A DNA stretch of 5,803 nucleotides from a bacterium (GCA_029573925.1 JAKQBV010000181.1:1-5803); one strand, 5' to 3'; counted from the stretch's first letter, positions 1-5,803 are shown. Notes: generated from the sequence alone by a model not told the origin. A program made the numbers and translations.

Positions 1-48
1 ACTTTGAAATCCGTGCAAACTCAGGCCTTTCTGAAACTGCATAATCTC

Positions 49-66
49 TTTTTTCATGTGAAAAAA
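49..66. repeat. T6/A6 palindrome
   Basis: Six T, then CATGTG, then six A: arms TTTTTTCA and TGAAAAAA are perfect 8-base complements around a 2-base centre. As RNA it would give a 7-bp stem with a 4-base loop on either strand. It is flanked by a run of C on the right and has no following T tract on either strand, so it does not match a standard intrinsic terminator. It could be a weak terminator or a protein-binding site. Confidence 0.45.
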
Positions 67-100
67 CCCCCATTCCATCGGTCTTTTCACATTTTACTCG

Positions 101-131
101 CCCCCTGTGACACTATATGAGTTTCAGGGGG
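101..131. repeat. GC-rich inverted repeat / hairpin
   Basis: CCCCCTG (101-107) and CAGGGGG (125-131) are perfect 7-base complements separated by 17 bases. A further ACT/AGT pairing inside could extend the stem across a small internal loop. It lies about 180 bases beyond the aminotransferase stop codon in the direction of its transcription. It is the strongest stem in the AT-rich region. On the minus strand the bases after the stem read CGAGTAAAATG, not a T run, so a Rho-independent terminator is not supported. A 3'-end stabilising structure or the stem of a small RNA are alternatives. Confidence 0.5.
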
Positions 132-311
132 AATCAGGAAACCAATTGATTTTTGCTATAAGCACCCAATTGTCACATTTGTACACATATTTTGATTTCT
201 CAAAAGCTATTAGGCAATTCTCAGTAAACTCAGCCTCGCATCTACTCGCACTTTGTTACAGAAATCGTTAGCTTGTGTTTTCAGAGTCGAAGCGGTGAAG
301 GAGGGGCGGGG

Positions 312-1430
312 TCAGGGTGATTTGCGTCGGGCGCGGGCGACGGCGCTGGTTATGTTTTCAAGGCCTAGCGCGAGATCTTCGGGTTTCGGCCAGCCGTAGC
401 CGATTCGCATGTGGCGGCGGTCCATTCCGAACCAGTGTCCGGGGCCGACGTATGTTCCGTATTCTTCGTTGAGGATGTTATAAAATCCGTCTATGTTGAT
501 ATCAAGCTCTGGTTTGATTCTAGGGAAGCAGACCACGCCGCCGCGCGGCTCCACCCATTCGAGGTCGGTTTGAGACTCCATCCAGTCGCGTGTGGCGCCG
601 AAGGCGCGTTTGATGTGAGCGAGGGCGGCGGCCTGAAATTCTTTTTTTCGCCGCATCAGAGCGATGGCGGCGCGCTCGTCCAGCGCGGAGCCGCAGATGA
701 CTATCTGTTCTTTTGCTGCGAGGAATGTCTCCATGAGCGCCGCGTTTTTTGAGATTATCCAGCCCACGCGTATGCCGGGCAGACCGTAGGTTTTTGACAG
801 AGAGGAAACGCTGATGGCGGAAGGCGAGATAGAGGCCGCGAGCGGGGCGGGGCCGTCGAACGCCATGTCCCTGTAAGTTTCGTCGACGAGGAGCAGGCCG
901 CCGGAGCGCTCGGCGATTGCGGCGGCTTCTCTTATCTGAGTTTCGCTCAGCGCTGTTCCGGTCGGGTTGTGCGGAGTGGTGAGGCTGATGAGTTTTGTCT
1001 GCGGGGTTATCATTGAGCGGAGCCTGCCGATGTCAAGGCTGAAGCCTTCCTCGAACCGCAGTTCGAGAAGGTCGACGCCGCAGCCTATGGCGCGCGGGGT
1101 CTCGATGTTGGTCGCGTAGTTGGGATGAACGACGAGAATCCTGTCGCGCGCGCTCAGCATGGAAGTGGCGATGATGAACAGGGCGGCGGCGGCTCCGGGG
1201 GTGGCGAGGACGTCTTCCGCTCGCAGCCCTTCGCCTTCCGCGGCTATCATCTCCCGCAGTTCAGGGTCTCCCGCGTGGTCTGTGTACGCCAGAGTTAGGC
1301 CGGAGAAATCCACGCCGAGCGCTTCGAACTTCATGTCCGGCATAGAGCTTTCAGTAAGGTTGCGTTTTATTCTGTCATAACCCAACTGCTCGGGAGATTC
1401 GATTTCGATGGGCATTCTGCGGTAGTCCAC
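312..1430 (-). CDS. PLP-dependent class I/II aminotransferase
   Basis: A 372-residue cytoplasmic enzyme of fold type I (Aminotran_1_2), likely moving an amino group between an amino acid and a 2-oxoacid. The expected landmarks appear in order. TPGAAAAL (77-84) fits the phosphate-binding turn and HPNY (102-105) the ring-stacking region. HNPTGT (154-159) carries the cofactor Asn155. DETY (183-186) has Asp183 for the pyridine nitrogen and Tyr186. SSLSKTYG contains the Schiff-base Lys213, followed by Arg221 in RVGW. HMRIGYG carries Arg342, the expected carboxylate-binding arginine. Length is slightly short of the usual 380-400. The GTG start is chosen because GGAGG lies 8 bases upstream and an in-frame TAG sits at 1449-1451, only 18 bases upstream. 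It follows the TPR gene after 38 bases and is probably co-transcribed. Family placement is firm. The substrate is not: the region around GTYVGPGHWF (325-334) does not point to a particular amino acid. Related folds also act as C-S lyases or cyclising enzymes, so other activities are possible. Confidence 0.93.
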   Translation of the reverse strand: MDYRRMPIEIESPEQLGYDRIKRNLTESSMPDMKFEALGVDFSGLTLAYTDHAGDPELREMIAAEGEGLRAEDVLATPGAAAALFIIATSMLSARDRILVVHPNYATNIETPRAIGCGVDLLELRFEEGFSLDIGRLRSMITPQTKLISLTTPHNPTGTALSETQIREAAAIAERSGGLLLVDETYRDMAFDGPAPLAASISPSAISVSSLSKTYGLPGIRVGWIISKNAALMETFLAAKEQIVICGSALDERAAIALMRRKKEFQAAALAHIKRAFGATRDWMESQTDLEWVEPRGGVVCFPRIKPELDINIDGFYNILNEEYGTYVGPGHWFGMDRRHMRIGYGWPKPEDLALGLENITSAVARARRKSP

Positions 1431-1438
1431 GGCGGCGG

Positions 1439-1443
1439 CCTCC
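1439..1443 (-). promoter_or_regulatory. Shine-Dalgarno deciding the GTG start of the aminotransferase
   Basis: On the minus strand GGAGG stands 8 bases before GTG (1428-1430). The next ATG in frame is codon 6, too far from this site. With the in-frame stop at 1449-1451 this leaves GTG as the only good start. Confidence 0.8.
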
Positions 1444-1468
1444 AGAGGCTAGAAGTGTTGCCGATAGA

Positions 1469-3796
1469 TTATTTAATACCGGTTTTTTTAAGGGCTTCGG
1501 CGGCCAACGCGAGGTCGGGACTGCGTTTAAGTTCGAGTTTGAACTGTTCGGCTGCTTCTTTTTTCTTTCCCGCTTTGAGAAGCGCCTGACCGTATTCAAA
1601 GCGCAAAAGCTCGGTGTCAGGTTTTGCGGCTATCGCCTTCTTGAACAGTTCCAAAGCCTCTCGGTTCCGTTTCGTTTTCGAAAGAACGACGGCGCGGTTG
1701 CGCATGTACACCGGGTCGTTCGGGTCCATCTCAAGCGCCTTGGCGGTGTAAGCGTCGGCCTCGCGGGGTTTGCTGTTGTTGAGGGCGTGGAGGTAGCCGA
1801 TCTGCGACATCGAATCCGGGTCGGCCCGGCCGATTTTTACAACGCGGTCGATTACTTTTGCGCTTTCTTTGAATTTTCCCGCGCGGTTCAGGAAGTGGGC
1901 TGCGGAAAGTAGCGCCGGAATCTTGAACTCTGATTCGGCCTTAATCTCCGCGATGTGTCTTCCGGCGAATTTCGGGTGTATTCCGGCGTCCTTGTAGATG
2001 TCGGGTTTGTCTTGAGCCGCAGAGCGGTCGGACTCCAACTTTTCCTGAATCTCGATAAGTTTTTGGACCTGTTCCGGGGATGGAAGAGCGTCCGCGTATG
2101 CCAGCAGAATTTCAGCCGCAGAGGCGTAGTTGCCCGCGAAACCGGAAGCGTTGCCGTGGAAGAAATCGGAGCCTGCGGCCAGAAGCCGGGGATAGACGGA
2201 GGCGTCGCCGGAGCGGGAAGGGGCGGGAGCTTTTTTGAAAGCGGCTGCGGCTTCTTTATACTTGCCTTCCGCGCTGAGGATTTTTCCTTTGAGCTGGAAC
2301 GCGACATCCGAGTCGGGGAACATCTTTATCACTCTGTCGGCGAAAGCCAGCGTGTCTTCGCGTCTGCCGGACATGAAATAAGCGCCGAGCAGTAGGTCGT
2401 GCAGGCCGCGCCCGAAGAAAGCTCCTCGGTACGCCGCCATCAGCGTTTTTACCGCCATTTCAGGCTGCCTGCCGTTCATGTAAAGCTCCGCAAGCCCGAT
2501 ATATGGCATCTGGAAATCCGGCCTCGCCGCAATCGCCAGATTGTAAAGCTCGACTATTTTGTCCGCGTCCTTGTCCGGGTCGAGCGAGTACAGTTTAATC
2601 ATGTAGTTGCCGACGAGATTGTAGGCGACATCCGGGTTGTCAGGCTCAATTTTGACGGCGTGTTCGAGTTCGGAGATGGCATCATCGAAATACCCTCCCG
2701 AAGAAAAAGCCATTCCGAGGAACAGCCGGGAGGCGGCCGAATCCGGCCAGCCGACAGCTATATCTCTAAGCAGTTGAACTGCTTTTGTGAAGTTTCTTCC
2801 GTCCCATTCGCCGATGGCGCGCTCAAGCGCCTTCTCCATCGTGTTTTCGGGTCGCGTCGTTTTCGTCTCTCCCGCAATGGTTAGCTCTCCCGGGAATGTT
2901 TTCAGGTTGATGCGCGAGATGGCAGACGGGCCGACCACGAAGAGATGTCCTCCCCCGGAAAACAACGCTGCCTCGGCGTAGTTGTTGATCGCCGACGGTT
3001 TCTCGTCCCAGAACCTCATATCGATTATTTCCGAAAGCGAGCCGGTTCTGATGACTGCGCCGTTTGCCGGGTTGAGCGCGGTCCATCCGCCTTTCGCGTC
3101 CACGACGAACAGTCGGGAGCCGACTATCGCGGCCGCTTTCGTTATGTCTGTGTCGAAACACCTGTGCCAGCCTTTTTCCAGAAGATCGGCTTGCGCGAAA
3201 GAGACGCATGTGTTTTTTATGATAAGCTCCGAACCGGCGCCTAGAATTTCCGGGTTGAACTTCATGTTGCCGGCACGCGACAGTTTTGCTATGTCTGCGG
3301 AGATGGAAATAATATCGGCGGATTTTATTGAGGAGACGGAGCCGTCGGGACTGATTTTTTCTGCCGAGCCGTCTTTGTAAACGACCGCCGCCGCGCCGGT
3401 TTCCTGCGAAAAATAAAGTTCAGTGAAATCTGAGCTTTTCATAGGCGCGGACCACATTCTGCGGCTCTCGACTGCGCTCAGGCAATGAAGCAGCCTTCCG
3501 GACGCCGCGAGGGCGACTCCCCTGCCGGCGGGATAAAGCGCGGCGGGCGCGCCCAGACCGTAGCTCCATATCTTCTTGCCGGTGATGGCGGATATGAAAT
3601 GAACGGTGTTTTCGGCGCTTGACAGAGCGAGTATCTCGCCGTCGAAAAGAAGGTTTTCCCGGCCGATGTCGGGCTTAACCCTGTAAGTCCAGACAAGTTC
3701 AGGGAAAGCCGCCGCGAAAGCCGGGGCGTGAAACGCCGCGCTAGTCGCAAGAATCGCCGCCGCGCAAAGCGCCGCCAGATGTAGTTTCAGTTTCAA
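1469..3796 (-). CDS. exported protein with PQQ-like N-terminal region and C-terminal TPR repeats
   Basis: A 775-residue protein that starts with a signal peptide: lysines at 2 and 4, a hydrophobic Ala/Leu core, and an AFA|A cleavage site near residue 28. It should act outside the cytoplasm. Residues about 31-310 are beta-rich and resemble PQQ-type propeller blades: a TGKKIW motif at 72-77, a weaker copy ending RRMW at 112-115, and FVVDAKGGWTALNPANG near 230-246. Residues about 350-765 are alpha-helical TPR units. Clear copies lie near 353-386, 388-426 (with a short insertion), 494-524, 627-657, 659-692, 694-728 and 729-762. A less regular stretch at 525-625 separates two TPR blocks. TPRs bind proteins, so an envelope scaffold or assembly role is likely; no catalytic motif is seen. 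Translation starts at TTG, fixed by AAGGAG 8 bases upstream and an in-frame TGA at 3815-3817. It is the first gene of the minus-strand unit, before the aminotransferase. The function of this domain pairing is unknown to me. Confidence 0.9.
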   Translation of the reverse strand: MKLKLHLAALCAAAILATSAAFHAPAFAAAFPELVWTYRVKPDIGRENLLFDGEILALSSAENTVHFISAITGKKIWSYGLGAPAALYPAGRGVALAASGRLLHCLSAVESRRMWSAPMKSSDFTELYFSQETGAAAVVYKDGSAEKISPDGSVSSIKSADIISISADIAKLSRAGNMKFNPEILGAGSELIIKNTCVSFAQADLLEKGWHRCFDTDITKAAAIVGSRLFVVDAKGGWTALNPANGAVIRTGSLSEIIDMRFWDEKPSAINNYAEAALFSGGGHLFVVGPSAISRINLKTFPGELTIAGETKTTRPENTMEKALERAIGEWDGRNFTKAVQLLRDIAVGWPDSAASRLFLGMAFSSGGYFDDAISELEHAVKIEPDNPDVAYNLVGNYMIKLYSLDPDKDADKIVELYNLAIAARPDFQMPYIGLAELYMNGRQPEMAVKTLMAAYRGAFFGRGLHDLLLGAYFMSGRREDTLAFADRVIKMFPDSDVAFQLKGKILSAEGKYKEAAAAFKKAPAPSRSGDASVYPRLLAAGSDFFHGNASGFAGNYASAAEILLAYADALPSPEQVQKLIEIQEKLESDRSAAQDKPDIYKDAGIHPKFAGRHIAEIKAESEFKIPALLSAAHFLNRAGKFKESAKVIDRVVKIGRADPDSMSQIGYLHALNNSKPREADAYTAKALEMDPNDPVYMRNRAVVLSKTKRNREALELFKKAIAAKPDTELLRFEYGQALLKAGKKKEAAEQFKLELKRSPDLALAAEALKKTGIK

Positions 3797-3804
3797 TCTA
3801 AAAT

Positions 3805-3810
3805 CTCCTT
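3805..3810 (-). promoter_or_regulatory. Shine-Dalgarno deciding the TTG start of the TPR gene
   Basis: On the minus strand AAGGAG stands 8 bases before TTG (3794-3796). An in-frame TGA at 3815-3817 rules out a longer protein, and the signal peptide begins directly at this TTG, so the rare start codon is well supported. Confidence 0.85.
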
Positions 3811-3816
3811 CCGGTC

Positions 3817-3839
3817 AGTTCCCGGTCTCGCCGGGAGCT
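3817..3839 (-). promoter_or_regulatory. 5' leader hairpin of the TPR mRNA
   Basis: Arms AGTTCCCGG (3817-3825) and CCGGGAGCT (3831-3839) pair over 9 bp with one G-U wobble and a 5-base loop. The predicted transcription start of the promoter at 3846-3874 is about 3838-3840, so the mRNA would open with this stem, leaving about 6 bases before the Shine-Dalgarno sequence. No T run follows, so it is not a terminator. Such 5' stems are known to slow mRNA decay, and one this close to the ribosome site may also tune translation. The structure is seen in the sequence; its role is inferred. Confidence 0.55.
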
Positions 3840-3845
3840 TCACGT

Positions 3846-3874
3846 ATAATAACAAAGTAGTTCAACCTAATCAA
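3846..3874 (-). promoter_or_regulatory. sigma-70-type promoter for the TPR-aminotransferase unit
   Basis: On the minus strand a -35 box TTGATT (3869-3874) and a -10 box TATTAT (3846-3851) are separated by exactly 17 bases. Each matches the consensus at 4-5 of 6 positions. The predicted start of transcription is near 3839, 43 bases before the TTG start codon. No operator-like palindrome overlaps it clearly. Confidence 0.6.
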
Positions 3875-4013
3875 TGAGGCGTGCGGCAGACAGGCGCAAA
3901 CCTGTAAAACTATTTTCCGCGAGATTCGAAGAAACGGCATTTTTTGAATTGATCACTCAATGATTTTTAGCGGACGCGCCGTCCTGCGCCCCAATTATGG
4001 ACTATATGCGCTC

Positions 4014-4042
4014 TTCACTGATTCAATGGCGCGTTATATAAT
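4014..4042 (+). promoter_or_regulatory. sigma-70-type promoter for the toxin-antitoxin pair
   Basis: A perfect -10 box TATAAT (4037-4042) lies 17 bases after TTCACT (4014-4019, 4 of 6 matches). Transcription should begin near 4049, about 16 bases before the antitoxin ATG. ATATGCG occurs on both sides of the promoter (4004-4010 and 4047-4053). It could be an operator for the antitoxin, since such modules normally repress themselves, but the evidence for that is weak. Confidence 0.65.
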
Positions 4043-4064
4043 AGAGATATGCGAGGGATGAACA

Positions 4065-4268
4065 ATGAAAACCAAAGAAAAGCGCTACATAACAAATGAC
4101 AGGGGCGAAAAAGTGGGAGTGATCCTAGACATCAAGGATTATGACAAGATGCTTGAGGATGTTGAGGAACTGGAATCAATTCGCGCTTATGACGCCGCAA
4201 AATCGTCTACGGGCGAGGTTGTTCCGTTCGAGCGGGCGGTAGAGGAAATTGAGAGCCGCCGCTTGTGA
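4065..4268 (+). CDS. Phd/YefM-like type II antitoxin
   Basis: A 67-residue protein expected to bind and neutralise the toxin encoded directly downstream and to repress its own promoter. The N-terminal part has the short beta-strand pattern of Phd-like antitoxins: YITNDRGEKVGVILDI (8-23) followed by an acidic helix, YDKMLEDVEELE (26-37). The C-terminal part (about 38-67), with the common IRAYDAAK stretch, is likely the flexible toxin-binding segment. The ATG has GAGG (4053-4056) 8 bases upstream. Its TGA overlaps the toxin GTG in the arrangement GTGA, typical of coupled antitoxin-toxin translation. RelB-like classification is an alternative; the antitoxin role rests on sequence pattern plus the paired toxin. 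Together with the toxin it is about 48% GC, lower than the flanking genes, consistent with acquisition by transfer. Confidence 0.85.
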   Translation: MKTKEKRYITNDRGEKVGVILDIKDYDKMLEDVEELESIRAYDAAKSSTGEVVPFERAVEEIESRRL

Positions 4269-4519
4269 AATACAAGATTTTCATACAACGTTCAGCGCAG
4301 AAGGAACTTGCGGATTTACAATCCGAATTTTATGACAAGGTGAAGAATGCGATTTGGGAGCTTGCTGATGAACCAAGACCGGAAGGATGCCGGAAATTAG
4401 CCGGCCGGGACGGGTGGCGCATCAGGGTCGGCAACTATAGGGTTATCTACGAAATTTACGACACTAATAGAACTATCATTGTTCTCCATATCGGGCATAG
4501 ACGAGACATTTATAAATAA
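4265..4519 (+). CDS. RelE/ParE-family toxin
   Basis: An 84-residue basic protein of the RelE/ParE superfamily; RelE-like members cut mRNA on the ribosome. It shows the usual N-terminal helix pair (about 9-34, rich in Lys/Glu) and then the compact beta-sheet with CRKLAGRDGWRIRVGNYRVIY (42-62) and VLHIGHRRDIYK at the C-terminus. Candidate catalytic residues from the RelE pattern are Arg52, Arg54, Arg59, Arg79 and Tyr83; these point to an RNase rather than a gyrase poison, but that distinction is inference. Translation starts at GTG overlapping the antitoxin stop, with a weak GAGAG at 4251-4255. Length is normal and nothing is truncated, so the toxin is likely functional. The gene ends 160 bases before the best start of the creatininase-family gene. 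Confidence 0.9.
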   Translation: MKYKIFIQRSAQKELADLQSEFYDKVKNAIWELADEPRPEGCRKLAGRDGWRIRVGNYRVIYEIYDTNRTIIVLHIGHRRDIYK

Positions 4520-4643
4520 AATCGAACAAATATGTGAAATGAGGGCGAGATAGCAGAGCATATCGAAGACGTTTTTTCGGTTGTATGCGAAGATCGTAAT
4601 CCCAGAGAGTTTCCGCAATGATCAAATGACAGAGCCGGAATTG

Positions 4644-4672
4644 TTGTCGATTCTGCGGTTTCGTGCGATAAT
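4644..4672 (+). promoter_or_regulatory. predicted promoter giving a leaderless creatininase-family mRNA
   Basis: TTGTCG (4644-4649) and GATAAT (4667-4672) are 17 bases apart. The -10 box is preceded by TG one base upstream (4664-4665), the extended -10 pattern. The first transcribed base should be 4679 or 4680, the A of the ATG chosen for the downstream gene. That fits the lack of a Shine-Dalgarno sequence there. The rest of the gap from 4520 holds only a TAT-CGAAGA motif twice (near 4560 and 4584) and no gene. Confidence 0.45.
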
Positions 4673-4679
4673 AGCGAAT

Positions 4680-5597
4680 ATGAAACCGATAAACTATATA
4701 GAACTGACCAATGTGGAAGTGGAAGCGCTGAGCCGGGCGGACACAGTTTTTCTTTCGGCGATATCGCCCATTGAGGCGCACGGCCCTCATCTACCGCTCG
4801 GAACGGACATTTTTGTGGCGGAAAATCTGAGGGACAGGATAGCAGAAAGGCTGGTCGCCGCGAGGCCGGAAACGAAAATTATCTACCTGCCAACTCTCGC
4901 GCTCGGCTCTGACCCTATCCCTGTGAAAGGCTCTATCAGCATCGGGCATCAGGGTATCCAGTCGATTGTGTTCGACATCGGAAAATCGTTGTCCGACCTC
5001 GGATTCAAATACTGGATACTCACGGACAATCACGGGGGGCCGCACCATCAGATGGCCATAGAATTGTCCGCGCGGAAACTGGCCGGGATGGGGTTCAACC
5101 TCATCGCGCCGTTTCACACCCTGTTCAGGCGCATGGTGGGACACGACTCCGGGCTGCTAGAAAAGACCGGGCTGAGACCGGGGACATGCGGTGATTCAGA
5201 CGACGCGCACGGCGGGACGAACGAGACGTCTCTTTGCCTCGCCGCGTTCGCTGACAAGATGTCCGACCTTTGGAAGTCGATTGGGCAGGGGAAAATATCG
5301 GACAAGAAGCTCCAGTACCATGCGCTGTCGGCGGTGTCAAAACTGTTGTCAGCGTTGGGCGCGAAGGATGCCGCGCTGGACTTCGACTTCCTAGCCCACG
5401 CTCTCACATGGGTGAGCGACCCGGAGATGTCTCCATATCAGGGCAACCCGTCGAAGGCAAGCCCCGAAGCGGGCAATGCCATGCTGGATTACCACGCAGA
5501 CCTTGCGGTGGACTTGTACGAGCAGGCCAGAAGCGGCAAACCGGTCGAGCAGAAACCTCTGGGATGGTCCATCCGCGCTATCAGAAACCTTGTCTAG
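4680..5597 (+). CDS. creatininase-family metal-dependent amidohydrolase
   Basis: A 305-residue cytoplasmic enzyme of the creatininase family, which cleaves cyclic or linear amide C-N bonds with two metal ions. The core motif IEAHGPHLPLGTD (31-43) supplies Glu32, His34 and Asp43. DNHGG (116-120) supplies His118, and HGGTNETS (177-184) supplies Glu182. True creatininase has H-Y-E at the second motif, as I recall, whereas this protein has H-G-G, so creatinine is an unlikely substrate. The protein is longer than the usual 240-260 residues, with a C-terminal extension from about 240. The frame is open back to a TTG at 4581 (338 residues), but the extra 33 residues are unlike the family. ATG 4680 begins MKPINYIELTN, a typical N-terminus. 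Neither start has a clear ribosome site; a promoter just upstream suggests a leaderless start. A PIG-L-like gene follows 74 bases later on the same strand with no terminator seen, suggesting an operon. The substrate is unknown. Confidence 0.88.
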   Translation: MKPINYIELTNVEVEALSRADTVFLSAISPIEAHGPHLPLGTDIFVAENLRDRIAERLVAARPETKIIYLPTLALGSDPIPVKGSISIGHQGIQSIVFDIGKSLSDLGFKYWILTDNHGGPHHQMAIELSARKLAGMGFNLIAPFHTLFRRMVGHDSGLLEKTGLRPGTCGDSDDAHGGTNETSLCLAAFADKMSDLWKSIGQGKISDKKLQYHALSAVSKLLSALGAKDAALDFDFLAHALTWVSDPEMSPYQGNPSKASPEAGNAMLDYHADLAVDLYEQARSGKPVEQKPLGWSIRAIRNLV

Positions 5598-5671
5598 TCC
5601 GCGATGGTGAAAACAATTGCGCAAACGTCCGGGCGACGCCGCGCAGTTCGTTTCAAAAGAAAGGCTTCGCC

Positions 5672-5803
5672 ATGTTCATCAATTACAAGAAATACTCCGG
5701 CAAAACGGTTCTTGTGGTCACCGCGCACACGGACGACGCGGACTACAACTGCGGGGCGATGGTCGCAAGGCTGTCTGACGCGGGCGCGCGCGTCGTTTAC
5801 GTC
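5672..5803 (+). CDS. PIG-L/LmbE-family deacetylase, N-terminal part
   Basis: The first 44 codons of a gene running off the right edge. VLVVTAHTDDADYNCGAM (13-30) matches the zinc-binding start of PIG-L/LmbE N-deacetylases, which usually reads AHPDD followed by a Gly-Gly turn. By analogy with MshB, His19 and Asp22 bind zinc and Asp21 is the catalytic base. Thr20 replaces the common proline, and Cys27-Gly28-Ala29 replaces the Gly-rich turn. VARLSDAGARVVYV continues the Rossmann-like fold. AAAGG-like bases (5660-5664) lie 7 bases before the ATG. It probably forms an operon with the creatininase-family gene. These enzymes remove acetyl or other acyl groups from amino sugars and thiol-cofactor precursors; the substrate cannot be told from this fragment. 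Confidence 0.85.
   Translation, partial: MFINYKKYSGKTVLVVTAHTDDADYNCGAMVARLSDAGARVVYV

Larger units (their letters stand above)
1..311. other. AT-rich intergenic region without a gene
   Basis: No open reading frame of useful length is present on either strand. The first 300 bases contain 120 G+C (40%), against roughly 55-60% in the main genes. It lies downstream of the aminotransferase, so it should hold that transcript's 3' end, but I see no classical hairpin followed by a T run. It contains a palindrome at 49-66, a GC-rich hairpin at 101-131, CCAATTG twice (142-148, 166-172), AAACTCAG twice (17-24, 226-233) and an imperfect 18-base direct repeat (95-112 and 243-260, 14 of 18 identical). 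It may be a long 3' region, a degraded element or the flank of a gene left of the window. Confidence 0.7.

Noticed and set aside
3764..3766. Cysteine 11 of the TPR protein's signal sequence as a lipoprotein site.
   Set aside because: The residue before it is leucine, where a lipobox needs Gly, Ala or Ser, and it lies too near the N-terminus. The AFA|A site near residue 28 fits ordinary signal peptidase cleavage.
3948..3961. ATTGA-TCAC-TCAAT inverted repeat as an antitoxin operator.
   Set aside because: Arms of only 5 bases, more than 50 bases upstream of the -35 box, so it is likely chance in an AT-rich stretch.
3972..3984. GGACG/CGTCC hairpin in the divergent intergenic region as a terminator.
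   Set aside because: Only 5 bp with a 3-base loop, no T run after it on either strand, and no gene ends here.
4049..4099. A 16-codon reading frame starting with ATG at the predicted transcription start and overlapping the antitoxin start.
   Set aside because: It has no ribosome site, no recognisable sequence and ends inside the antitoxin gene. A leaderless leader peptide cannot be excluded but nothing supports it.
4581..4679. Longer N-terminus of the creatininase-family protein from a TTG start (33 extra residues).
   Set aside because: No Shine-Dalgarno sequence, the residues are unlike the family, and a promoter lies inside this stretch just before a good ATG.
5604..5803. Open frame from ATG 5604 to the window edge in another frame.
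   Set aside because: It overlaps the PIG-L-like gene, is rich in Arg and Thr as expected for a shadow frame, and has no recognisable motif.

Overview
The window is bacterial DNA with compact genes. The main genes are roughly 55-60% GC by eye, and start codons are mixed (GTG, TTG and ATG) with good Shine-Dalgarno sequences. One gene encodes an exported protein with a cleavable signal peptide, and a RelE-type toxin-antitoxin pair is present. The lineage cannot be fixed from the sequence. A diderm bacterium is plausible because of the large exported PQQ-like/TPR protein, but that is inference.

Layout. Positions 1-311 are an AT-rich stretch (120 G+C in the first 300 bases, 40%) without a gene. 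It holds a strong hairpin, a short palindrome and several degenerate repeats. On the minus strand, a 775-residue exported protein (1469-3796, TTG start) is followed 38 bases later by a PLP-dependent aminotransferase (312-1430, GTG start); they look like one transcription unit. Its promoter lies at 3846-3874, with a hairpin almost exactly at the predicted 5' end of the mRNA. A divergent intergenic region of 268 bases (3797-4064) carries this promoter and the one for the plus-strand genes.

On the plus strand, a Phd/YefM-like antitoxin (4065-4268) and a RelE/ParE-family toxin (4265-4519) overlap by GTGA and are AT-richer (about 48% GC) than their neighbours, which suggests an acquired module. 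A creatininase-family metallohydrolase follows (best start 4680, end 5597), with its own predicted promoter placed so that the mRNA may be leaderless. After 74 bases comes the first part of a PIG-L/LmbE-family deacetylase (5672 to the window edge).

How they may work together: the TPR protein and aminotransferase share transcription but no obvious biochemical link. The creatininase-family enzyme and the PIG-L-like enzyme are both metal-dependent C-N bond hydrolases in tandem and may act on the same amide or N-acyl compound. No clearly novel system is evident. The most promising leads are the leaderless creatininase-family gene, the metallohydrolase pair, the 5' hairpin of the TPR mRNA and the structured AT-rich left end.
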